A stretch of DNA of 40,807 nt from Cryobacterium glucosi (GTDB taxonomy: Bacteria > Actinomycetota > Actinomycetes > Actinomycetales > Microbacteriaceae): positions 1 through 40,807 of the forward strand of contig NZ_SOFS01000021.1 in assembly GCF_004402235.1 (NCBI RefSeq). Reading direction: 5' to 3'. The notes below the pieces were generated by a model. It did no database searches and was not told the DNA's origin. It saw only the letters and a list, made by a program, of their open reading frames with translations. Positions 34,108-40,807 of the stretch are shown in pieces. The position numbers and the translations under genes are program-made. The stretch's first letter is position 1, and each line of letters starts with the position of its first letter.

Positions 34108-34881
34108 TCAGACGGATGCGGCGGCGAGCTTAGGAATCAACGTCTCCAAGAACGCGGCAGTGTCTTCCCAGCCCTCGACAGCGAAGCACTCGACCCCGAG
34201 CGCGAGAACCGGGTAGTCGTTGCCGTTCTCGTCGAGACGGTCGCCGACGAAAAGCATGTCATCGAGGGGCACCCCGGTCAGCTGCGCGAGCTTCTTCATG
34301 CCGTAGGCCTTGTCGATGCCCTGTCGGGTGATATCGACAGAGGTCGACCCTCCGGAGCGCACCTCGAGGTCGGGCAGCAGCATCTGCACCGCTTCACGCA
34401 GGGTGTTCTTCTTGCTCCCGGTCGGGTCCCAGGCGACCTTGGAGGCCACGGGAGCGGCCTGGCCGAGCGCCGAGAACGTAATTTGCGAACCGCGGTCTTC
34501 CAAGATCGGACCCCAAGTGTTGCTTTCCCAATAACCGAGTTCTCGGGCCGTGGTCTCGACAGCCACGAGCGCCCGCGACTTCTGGTCATCGGTGAGGTAC
34601 TCCGCGTAGATCTGCGTCCAGCCACCCCGCTTATGCAGGAAGTACTGCGTACCGCAGGTGGGCATCAGGTGCAGGCGGGCCAGGGTCTCATCGTCGACGT
34701 CGTTGAGGTTGTCGATGAGTTGCATGTGGAACTGACCGATCTGGCCACCGGAAATCACGCAGACCTCCACAACACCGAGCAGGCGCACCATCAGGTCGGC
34801 CATCCGCGGGTCGATCGGGGATTTGGAGGCCGCAAGTGTGTCATCCAGGTCAAAGGCCACCAGGCGGGGAAGAGTCGTCAT
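34108..34881 (-). CDS. HAD-IIB hydrolase, phosphomannomutase-like
   Basis: 257 residues. HAD motif I is FDLDDTLA, motif II CVISGG, and motif III/IV is the lysine region and FVGDRLDENGND (metal Asp). The cap region ILEDRGSQITFSALGQ and GSTSVDITRQGIDKAYGM resembles eukaryotic-type phosphomannomutase. If so it would interconvert mannose-6-P and mannose-1-P, the route to GDP-mannose used by gmd. A plain phosphatase is equally possible. ATG 34881. It is 51 bases after the ugd stop on the same strand, probably in one transcript. Confidence 0.82.
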   Translation of the reverse strand: MTTLPRLVAFDLDDTLAASKSPIDPRMADLMVRLLGVVEVCVISGGQIGQFHMQLIDNLNDVDDETLARLHLMPTCGTQYFLHKRGGWTQIYAEYLTDDQKSRALVAVETTARELGYWESNTWGPILEDRGSQITFSALGQAAPVASKVAWDPTGSKKNTLREAVQMLLPDLEVRSGGSTSVDITRQGIDKAYGMKKLAQLTGVPLDDMLFVGDRLDENGNDYPVLALGVECFAVEGWEDTAAFLETLIPKLAAASV

Positions 34882-34932
34882 GAGTGTGCTGTTTTCCTAA
34901 CTGAATACTGAGAATGCCCGATGTCGGCCCGG

Positions 34933-36246
34933 TTACGGACGGCCCAGACCATGGTAGGTCCAGCCGGCAGCACGCCACGCGGCGGCGTCGAAGGAATTGC
35001 GTCCGTCGATGACGATCTTGTTCTTGACCAGGGCACCGACCCAGGCCGGGTCGAGGTGTCTAAATTCAGGCCATTCGGTCACGAGCACGACAGCGTCCGC
35101 GCCGCGCAAGGTCTCCTCCAGGTCGGTCGAATAGGTGAGCTGGGGGTGCCGCGCCCGCGAGTTCTCGATGCCCTGCGGGTCGGTCGCAACGACGTTGGCG
35201 CCGAGACCATGCAGTTGCACGGCGACGTCGAGTGCTGGCGAGTCACGCACATCGTCGGAGTGCGGCTTGAAGCTGAGGCCAAGCACGGCCACCTTGGCGT
35301 TGTACGCGCTACCACCGAGTGCCGAGACGGTGAGGTCGATCGCACGCTGGCGTCGACGCAGGTTGATCGAATCCACTTCCTTGAGGAAAGCCACGGATTC
35401 GCCACGACCGAGTTCTTCGGCCCGGGCTGTGAACGCCCGGATGTCCTTCGGCAGGCAACCGCCGCCGAAGCCGACGCCGGCGCCCAGGAAACGGCGCCCG
35501 ATGCGATTGTCGTAGCCGATCGCATCGGCAAGCTGCGTCACATCGGCTCCGGTGACCTCGGCAATTTCGGCCATGGCGTTGATGAAGCTGATCTTGGTGG
35601 CGAGGAACGCGTTCGCTGCGACCTTCACGAGTTCGGCCGTGGCGAAGTCGGTGACCACGAGAGGAGTCTCCGCGGCAAGTGCGGCGGCGTAGATCTCGTT
35701 GAGCAGCGCGGTTGCGTGCTCGCCGGGCTCTCCAGCGGCAACACCGTAGACCAGACGGTCCGGGCTGATGGTGTCTTTCACGGCGAAGCCCTCGCGCAGG
35801 AACTCAGGGTTCCAGGCGAGTGTCGCACCGGTTCCCGATGCTTCCACGATGCCCGCGAGACGAGTGGCGGTCCCGACGGGGACAGTACTCTTGCCCACAA
35901 CCAGGTCCCCCGCGCCGAGGTGCGGCAGGAGCGCCTGTACTGCAGCGTCCACGTAGGTGAGGTCCGCGGCGTAGCTGCCGGGCTTCTGCGGGGTGCCGAC
36001 GGCGACGAAATGCACGCGGGAGCCAGCAACTTCGGCAATGTCCGTGCTGAAGCGCAGCCGGCCTGTGGCCATGGCCGAGGTCAGGATCTCGGGAAGGCCA
36101 GGTTCAAAGAACGGCGGAAGCCCGACGGCAAGCTGCGCGATCTTCTTCGCGTCGACGTCGATACCGACGACCTCATGCCCGAGCTCTACCATCGCGGCCG
36201 CGTGCACGGCCCCGAGATACCCACAACCAATGACAGAAATCTTCAT
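34933..36246 (-). CDS. ugd: UDP-glucose 6-dehydrogenase
   Basis: 437 residues. Oxidises UDP-glucose to UDP-glucuronate using two NAD+. N-terminal Rossmann fold KISVIGCGYLGAVHAAAMVELGHEVVGIDVD, STVPVGTA, NPEFLREG, the catalytic Cys264 in GFGGGCLPKDI and C-terminal GLSFKPHSDDVRDSPAL. ATG 36246 has GGAG eight bases upstream. It supplies uronic-acid precursors for an envelope polymer, using UDP-glucose from galU. Confidence 0.95.
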   Translation of the reverse strand: MKISVIGCGYLGAVHAAAMVELGHEVVGIDVDAKKIAQLAVGLPPFFEPGLPEILTSAMATGRLRFSTDIAEVAGSRVHFVAVGTPQKPGSYAADLTYVDAAVQALLPHLGAGDLVVGKSTVPVGTATRLAGIVEASGTGATLAWNPEFLREGFAVKDTISPDRLVYGVAAGEPGEHATALLNEIYAAALAAETPLVVTDFATAELVKVAANAFLATKISFINAMAEIAEVTGADVTQLADAIGYDNRIGRRFLGAGVGFGGGCLPKDIRAFTARAEELGRGESVAFLKEVDSINLRRRQRAIDLTVSALGGSAYNAKVAVLGLSFKPHSDDVRDSPALDVAVQLHGLGANVVATDPQGIENSRARHPQLTYSTDLEETLRGADAVVLVTEWPEFRHLDPAWVGALVKNKIVIDGRNSFDAAAWRAAGWTYHGLGRP

Positions 36247-36275
36247 ACGTCTAACTCCATACAAAAAGCCTAACG

Positions 36276-36306
36276 GCGGCGGAACCGAGAATCGAACTCA
36301 CCTCGG
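36276..36306 (-). other. tRNA 3'-end-like fragment
   Basis: On the minus strand GTGAG-TTCGATT-CTCGG followed by TTCCGCC looks like a T-arm and 3' acceptor strand. No matching 5' half lies upstream, so this is not a tRNA gene. It could be an attachment-site remnant or chance. Confidence 0.3.
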
Positions 36307-36343
36307 GGTAACGGATGGCAAAGGATCTGCCTCCGGCGTTAAG

Positions 36344-36372
36344 AAAGGCCCCGGACGATGTCCGGGGCCTTT
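36344..36372 (-). terminator. Rho-independent terminator
   Basis: AAAGGCCCCGGAC and GTCCGGGGCCTTT form a perfect 13-bp stem with a 3-base loop. It lies 70 bases after the sorting-signal protein gene and before ugd, separating the two. Confidence 0.9.
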
Positions 36373-36441
36373 CCTGGGGGGGGTCACTTCGTGGCGATCA
36401 ACTTCACACAGTGTCGGAAGAAGTTGCCTCTTGAGTAAACG

Positions 36442-36978
36442 CTACGCGGCTACGCGGCGGCGGCGAACGAAGCTCAGCACAACCACGAGGGCGATACCGA
36501 GGAGGAGCGCACCAGCGGCAGCCCAGATCAGAAGAACCGGGGTGTTGTAGCCGGTGCTGGCGAGGGTCTGTCCGGTCGCGCCGTTGTCAGCGGCCACGAC
36601 GGTGAGTGTCGCCGTGCCGACGGTGCCGGAGGTGAGGCCGGTGGCCGTGGTGGTGTAGGAACCGGTCGCGTCCGTCGGAAGCGTGACGGAAACGCTGGCC
36701 GCACCGGTGGTGGTGGCCGACTTGACGAGCGTCGCCGTTCCGGACTTCACGACGGAGAGAGTAGCGACGCCCGAACCGGTGACGGCGAAGGAGACGCTCT
36801 CACCGGGCGTGAAGGACGCGCCGTCGAACGAGACCGTCACTGCCTGGCCAGGAACCGGGGTGCTGTCGGAGACGGCAACGTTTGCTGCCGGGACGTAGCC
36901 GGCAGCGTTAGCTGCGGCCGGGACTGCGAAAACGGCGAGGACTGCGAGCGCAATCACCGCGAGGATCTTTTTTGCCAT
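36442..36978 (-). CDS. Surface protein with LASTG sorting-type signal
   Basis: 178 residues. Signal peptide (MAKKILAVIALAVLAVFAVPAAANA), a Ser/Thr/Val-rich immunoglobulin-like beta domain (residues 27-140), then LASTG, a hydrophobic helix (VLLIWAAAGALLLGIALVVVL) and a basic tail FVRRRRVAA. That is a complete cell-wall sorting signal; LAXTG is the preference of class E sortases in high-GC Gram-positives. No sortase gene is in the window. ATG 36978 fits the signal peptide. A long leader of over 60 bases contains a CCCCT/AGGGG dyad. Confidence 0.88.
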   Translation of the reverse strand: MAKKILAVIALAVLAVFAVPAAANAAGYVPAANVAVSDSTPVPGQAVTVSFDGASFTPGESVSFAVTGSGVATLSVVKSGTATLVKSATTTGAASVSVTLPTDATGSYTTTATGLTSGTVGTATLTVVAADNGATGQTLASTGYNTPVLLIWAAAGALLLGIALVVVLSFVRRRRVAA

Positions 36979-37044
36979 GGTGTTATCCCTGCTGTGGATC
37001 ACAATGATTTTTCGCCGACACTGGCTGACCTCGAGTGAGGCTAC

Positions 37045-37059
37045 CCCCTACTTTAGGGG
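37045..37059. promoter_or_regulatory. Dyad CCCCT-N5-AGGGG
   Basis: Located about 70-80 bases upstream of the sorting-signal protein start. On that gene's strand it reads CCCCTAAAGTAGGGG followed by GTAG. A related AGGGGTAG box precedes the secreted-protein gene at 24083, so a shared regulator of surface proteins is possible. Confidence 0.4.
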
Positions 37060-37136
37060 ACATTCACAGCCCGTTTCCAGTTCGCGTGTTTCTATCGGGT
37101 GAACATTTCGTTGCATTGCATACACCCGAGTAGGCC

Positions 37137-37175
37137 AAAAGCGAGCGCACGCCTCGCGGGCGTGCGCTCGCTTTT
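37137..37175 (-). terminator. Rho-independent terminator
   Basis: A 17-bp perfect stem (AAAAGCGAGCGCACGCC and its complement) with a 5-base loop, A and T runs on both sides. It ends the glycosyltransferase-gmd-fcl operon 12 bases after the fcl stop. Confidence 0.95.
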
Positions 37176-37187
37176 CACTCAGCGCCC

Positions 37188-38171
37188 CTACTGTCGAATG
37201 CTAGTGACGTGGTTCCGATACCACTGCACCGTTGATACAAGCCCGTCTTCCAGCCCGATCTGAGCTGTCCAGCCTGCGTCTGCGAGCTTGGAGACGTCGA
37301 GGAGTTTCTGGGGCGTGCCGTCGGGCTTCTCTGTGTCCCAGAGAGTCTCTCCTGTGAATCCCACGACCCGCGCGATTGTCTCCGCAATTTCACGAATGGT
37401 CACGTCAGACCCGGTGCCTACGTTTACCTGCTCGGGACCGTCGTAGTGCTCCATCAGGTGCAAACACGCTGCAGCCATGTCGTCGACGTGCAGGAACTCG
37501 CGGCGTGGAGTGCCTGTCCCCCAGTTAGTAACGGTGGCGGCGCCAGACTGCGCCCCCTCGTCGTATCGGCGTATGAGCGCCGGAAGGACGTGCGACCCTT
37601 TCGGCGAGAAGTTGTCGCCGGGACCATAGAGGTTTGTCGGCATCGCTGAGATCCACGGCAACCCGTATTGGCGCCGAACGGCCTGAATCTGCAGGATCCC
37701 TGCGATCTTTGCGATCGCATAGGCGTCGTTTGTCGGTTCGAGGTGCCCCGTGAGAAGGGTGTCCTCTCGTATTGGTTGCGGGGCGAGCCGCGGATAGATG
37801 CAGGACGATCCCAGAAACAAGAGGCGTTCGACGCCACACTTTAGGGCTGCGTCGAGCACGTTCACCTGTATCCGCAAGTTGTCGCTCAAGAAGTCGACCG
37901 GGAACGTGCTGTTCGCCAGGATCCCGCCCACCTTCGCGGCCGCCAATACTGCGTAACGCGGCTTCGCTTCCTCAAAGAATGCGAAGACGGCATCTCGGTC
38001 CTTGAGATCCAGCTCAGCAGAGGTCCGACCGATCAGATCGGTGAATCCCTCCGCCTCTAGTCGGCGCCAGATCGCGGATCCGACCAAGCCGCGATGACCT
38101 GCGACGTAAAACCGACTTGAGCGGTCCAGGACTCCAGGCACGAATTTGACGTGGTCGCGGTCGTCCGCCAT
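37188..38171 (-). CDS. fcl: GDP-L-fucose synthase
   Basis: 327 residues. Epimerises and reduces GDP-4-keto-6-deoxymannose to GDP-L-fucose with NADPH. Rossmann loop YVAGHRGLVGSAIW, LFLGSSCIYPRLAPQPI (Ser), NDAYAIAKIAG (catalytic Tyr-x3-Lys), NLYGPGDNFSP and REFLHVDDMA. ATG 38171 is two bases after the gmd stop. The extended SDR family match is along the full length. The G+C content looks somewhat lower than in the housekeeping genes. Confidence 0.95.
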   Translation of the reverse strand: MADDRDHVKFVPGVLDRSSRFYVAGHRGLVGSAIWRRLEAEGFTDLIGRTSAELDLKDRDAVFAFFEEAKPRYAVLAAAKVGGILANSTFPVDFLSDNLRIQVNVLDAALKCGVERLLFLGSSCIYPRLAPQPIREDTLLTGHLEPTNDAYAIAKIAGILQIQAVRRQYGLPWISAMPTNLYGPGDNFSPKGSHVLPALIRRYDEGAQSGAATVTNWGTGTPRREFLHVDDMAAACLHLMEHYDGPEQVNVGTGSDVTIREIAETIARVVGFTGETLWDTEKPDGTPQKLLDVSKLADAGWTAQIGLEDGLVSTVQWYRNHVTSIRQ

Positions 38172-38173
38172 GA

Positions 38174-39205
38174 CTACTTCGTACCCCAACTCGCGAGTTT
38201 GACCTCATCGATCCAGTGGCCACCCGCATGCTCGAGCGCGACGATGTCGGCGTCCACCATGATGCGGGCGAGTTCGGCGGTGTCGACCGTGGCCTTCCAG
38301 CCAAGCTTGGCCTCAGCCTTGGAGGCGTCGCCAACGAGAGCGTCCACCTCGGTGGGGCGCAAGTATCGCTCGTCGAAGCGCACGTGATCTTCCCATTTGA
38401 GGCCGGCGTGACTGAATGAGGTCTCCACGAAGTCCCGCACCGTGAAGTTTCCGCCGGTGGCAAGGACGAAGTCATCGGGCTCGTCAACCTGCAGCATGCG
38501 CCACATGCCCTCCACATATTCTGCGGCGTAGCCCCAGTCACGGATCGAATCGAGGTTGCCAAGGTAGACATGATCCTGTCTACCCGCCTTGATGGCTGCG
38601 ACGGCGCGTGTGATCTTTCGAGTAACAAAAGTCTCGCCACGGCGCGGAGATTCGTGGTTAAAGAGAATGCCGTTCACGGCAAACATGTCGTATGCCTCGC
38701 GGTAATTCTTAGTGATCCAGTAGCTGTAAACCTTGGCTGCGCCGTACGGCGAGCGGGGGTAGAACGGGGTCTCCTCATTCTGAGGTGGCGGAGTAGCCCC
38801 AAACATCTCCGAGCTTGACGCCTGGTAGAAGCGTGTCTCAATACCAGACATGCGTACGGCCTCGAGCAGGCGAATGGTGCCCATACCCGTCGTGTCACCG
38901 GTGTGCTCGGGCTCGTCGAAGGACACACGAACATGCGATTGCGCAGCAAGGTTGTAGACCTCGTGCGGCTGAATCTCGGCGAGCAGAGTGACAAGGCGGC
39001 TGCCGTCACTGAGATCGCCATAGTGAAGGAACAACTTGGCCTCGGGGTCGTGCGGGTCAACATACAGGTGATCAATTCGGGCCGTATTGAACGTCGAAGC
39101 ACGTCGAACTAGCCCGTGCACCTCGTAGCCCTTCGAGAGCAAGAGCTCGGCAAGGTACGAACCATCCTGACCGGTAATTCCAGTGATGAGAGCGCGCTTT
39201 GTCAT
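38174..39205 (-). CDS. gmd: GDP-mannose 4,6-dehydratase
   Basis: 343 residues. Converts GDP-mannose to GDP-4-keto-6-deoxymannose. [28 protein letters not shown] (NADP loop), [40 protein letters not shown] (Tyr-x3-Lys), [11 protein letters not shown] and [17 protein letters not shown] are all present. ATG 39205 has GGAGG six bases upstream and overlaps the glycosyltransferase stop (ATGA), so translation is coupled. Confidence 0.97.
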   Translation of the reverse strand: MTKRALITGITGQDGSYLAELLLSKGYEVHGLVRRASTFNTARIDHLYVDPHDPEAKLFLHYGDLSDGSRLVTLLAEIQPHEVYNLAAQSHVRVSFDEPEHTGDTTGMGTIRLLEAVRMSGIETRFYQASSSEMFGATPPPQNEETPFYPRSPYGAAKVYSYWITKNYREAYDMFAVNGILFNHESPRRGETFVTRKITRAVAAIKAGRQDHVYLGNLDSIRDWGYAAEYVEGMWRMLQVDEPDDFVLATGGNFTVRDFVETSFSHAGLKWEDHVRFDERYLRPTEVDALVGDASKAEAKLGWKATVDTAELARIMVDADIVALEHAGGHWIDEVKLASWGTK

Positions 39206-40530
39206 GAATTTCCTCCATCTTTGCCTAACGAATGCGAGTGACCATCGACATGGTCCTGCATTGACGTCAAGCCCCTTAGCCATTGAGCAAATCGGTCAAT
39301 GGCCACTTCTTGCCCTAGGACGTCTGCGCGGTAGCGCATTCCATTCGCGCCGAACAAAGCAGCCCGCGCTGGGTCGTCCCGGAGCCCAATTGCCTCATCG
39401 ATTATTGCCTGTGGGTCTTCGGCGTCCACAACGACTCCACCCCTCGCCGACTCGATTTCGGCCGCAGTCACCCCTCTGCGATCGGTTGCCGCGATCACGG
39501 GCCGACCTGCATTGTAATAAGACGTCAGTTTGCTGGGCACGGCCATCTCGGAAACACCGAGCTTCTCGTTGACCAACAAAATGTCTGCAGATGCGAGTGC
39601 CCTTTGGAAACCAAAGTCGTCGAGAGAATCGATGAACTGCAGTCGAGAGATACCTTTTCCCTGGGCCATGAGCGCGTCTCGTTGGCTTCCGTTTCCCAAT
39701 AAAACGAAGCGGACCGGGAGGTCCTGTGCTTCCGCAAGTCGTGCGGCTTCGACCACATTCCCGAGAGCCTGCTTAATCCCCATGTTCCCAGCGTGTAGGA
39801 CAACGGTCTCATCTGGATTCCAGCCGTGAGTCGCACGGACGGCGGTGAAATCGAAGGGCGGAGTCGGTTTGAGGTGGGTCCAGTTTCGAATTACCTCAAT
39901 TTGCGCAGATCCGATGCCGAACTTTTCACCTAGGTGGGCGGCGAACCGGGAATGAATTACAACCACGCCCGATGCTGCCGCGATCGTGACCTTCTCTACC
40001 CAAGTCACTACCCTGGTGATGAAATCTGAACCGGTCCCAGTTTCGGCCATCCCCAAGCTATAGAGGTCCTGTATCCAAATGTTAACAATGCGCTTTCGGT
40101 GGCTCATCCGCGCTCTGAGCATCGCAAGGGCGGTCGAAAAGAGCGCTGGCGAGACCATCACAATCACGTCTGGGCGACCCCATTTCGCGAACATGACGCC
40201 TATTCCAAAGGAAATCTCAGAAGCCAAACGTTTTAGGCCTTCGGGGCTGGATGGAACGTAGTGCGGCAACCGTGTGACGCGAACGCCATCTAGAAATTCG
40301 GACGTCTTTCTACCGCCAAAGCCGGCATGGACTTTCCACTCCGGGTAGTGAGGATGTGCCGTTATGACATCGACGGCGAAGCCGCGTTCCACAAGCCCCT
40401 GAACAAGCCCACTCGTGTATGGCGCTATCCCGGTGACCTCCGGTGAGAAGTTCAGGCCGATGACGAGCACCTTCAGCTGAGTCTGCTTGGTCAATGACGA
40501 TCTGCTTTCTGGTTCTTGATACTTGCTCAA
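39202..40530 (-). CDS. Glycosyltransferase, GT4/GT-B type (WcaI-like)
   Basis: 442 residues in the longest form. N-terminal [23 protein letters not shown] and HPHYPEWK are typical of the WcaI group of colanic-acid-like transferases. The C-terminal donor domain has [32 protein letters not shown] and [18 protein letters not shown] (the E-x7-E area is replaced by [10 protein letters not shown]). It transfers a hexose or deoxyhexose to a polymer repeat unit; the operon points to fucose use. The start is unclear: TTG 40530 and TTG 40494 are the options, both with poor ribosome sites. It is first in the operon with gmd and fcl. The 169 bases to its right hold no gene. Confidence 0.85.
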   Translation of the reverse strand: MSKYQEPESRSSLTKQTQLKVLVIGLNFSPEVTGIAPYTSGLVQGLVERGFAVDVITAHPHYPEWKVHAGFGGRKTSEFLDGVRVTRLPHYVPSSPEGLKRLASEISFGIGVMFAKWGRPDVIVMVSPALFSTALAMLRARMSHRKRIVNIWIQDLYSLGMAETGTGSDFITRVVTWVEKVTIAAASGVVVIHSRFAAHLGEKFGIGSAQIEVIRNWTHLKPTPPFDFTAVRATHGWNPDETVVLHAGNMGIKQALGNVVEAARLAEAQDLPVRFVLLGNGSQRDALMAQGKGISRLQFIDSLDDFGFQRALASADILLVNEKLGVSEMAVPSKLTSYYNAGRPVIAATDRRGVTAAEIESARGGVVVDAEDPQAIIDEAIGLRDDPARAALFGANGMRYRADVLGQEVAIDRFAQWLRGLTSMQDHVDGHSHSLGKDGGNS

Positions 40531-40699
40531 AGTCAGTTCAACTAATCAAAACTGGAGGTGTGCCCGGTCCCGAAACAGGCGCTCCACAACCCACTAACAC
40601 CCTAGCGTCGTCCAGTTTCGGGCCTCCCCCGTTCGGGTTACAGCCTGATTTCATTCTCATGACGTAAGGGCATCATCCGAACGACCTTCCGTACCCGTT

Positions 40700-40799
40700 T
40701 GTCAAGGGCCATGAAGAACTGCCCGCTGGCGGCCACGGAAAATGCCCGCTGATGGCCATGAAAACTGCCCACTCATGGCCAACAGATCTGCCCACCAGG
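40700..40799. mobile_element. Terminal direct repeats of a probable insertion element
   Basis: Four 23-24-base direct repeats (starts 40707, 40731, 40754, 40777) of the form GGCCATGAAAACTGCCC plus a 6-base spacer. They start just after TGTCAAGG (40700), a TGT terminus as seen in IS21-type elements. Multiple transposase-binding repeats at one end are also typical of that family. Any transposase genes lie beyond the window. Confidence 0.6.
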
Positions 40800-40807
40800 A
40801 TTCGGCG

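Noticed and set aside
36276..36372. Complete tRNA gene on the minus strand
   Set aside because: No D-arm, anticodon arm or matching 5' acceptor strand can be drawn; upstream sequence is a terminator hairpin.
40707..40799. CRISPR array
   Set aside because: Only four units, spacers of 6 bases or so and imperfect repeats with no leader or cas genes. Insertion-element terminal repeats fit better.

Overview
High-GC actinobacterial DNA, most likely Microbacteriaceae (order Micrococcales). The evidence is codon use, frequent GTG/TTG starts, and a gene order that matches the mycobacterial Rv3644c-Rv3683 neighbourhood: holB, tmk/topA, a Tad-like pilus locus, 6C RNA, acs, a RidA/small-protein pair, a PonA2-like PBP and a metallophosphoesterase. 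The species cannot be read from the sequence alone.

Region by region. 1-1000: 3' part of a secreted LysM-like protein and a tRNA-Thr(CGT). 1050-8800 (minus): TetR regulator, secreted S33 peptidase lipoprotein, then the coupled housekeeping set topA-tmk-holB. 8550-12870: Tad-type pilus locus (TadA, fused TadB/C, Flp-like DUF4244 protein, two TadE-like proteins), split by a tiny lysine-rich gene on the other strand; a 6C small RNA sits upstream of tadA. 13035-20575: acetyl-CoA synthetase, membrane acyltransferase, convergent RidA with a 53-residue partner, then a PASTA penicillin-binding protein translationally coupled to a metallophosphoesterase. 20657-22970: tRNA-Pro(CGG) and a PadR regulator with its MFS efflux pump. 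23038-29917: accessory genes, including a repeat-rich secreted protein, a luciferase-like monooxygenase, an ABC ATPase with every catalytic motif lost, a VanZ-like membrane protein, a GntR/FCD regulator and an LCP cell-wall ligase. 30117-40530: surface glycan genes (galU, ugd, a phosphomannomutase-like HAD protein, gmd, fcl, glycosyltransferase) plus a sorting-signal surface protein; an IS21-family element (istA/istB) lies between galU and the rest. The last 100 bases carry four direct repeats that look like the end of another insertion element.

How the genes work together: galU makes UDP-glucose and ugd oxidises it to UDP-glucuronate. gmd and fcl turn GDP-mannose into GDP-L-fucose, and the glycosyltransferase and LCP protein would use or attach such polymers at the envelope. 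The PBP, the acyltransferase and the sortase substrate also act at the cell surface.

Most unusual signals: three long palindromic elements (9926-9992, 23704-23755, 25198-25278), one of them inside a coding region; the catalytically dead ABC ATPase; a TadE-like frame that has no stop before topA; and a delta-prime subunit with a tandem-repeat insert and no zinc cysteines. I did not find a clear, wholly new multi-gene system. The twin C-loop hairpin RNA is recognisable as 6C RNA.
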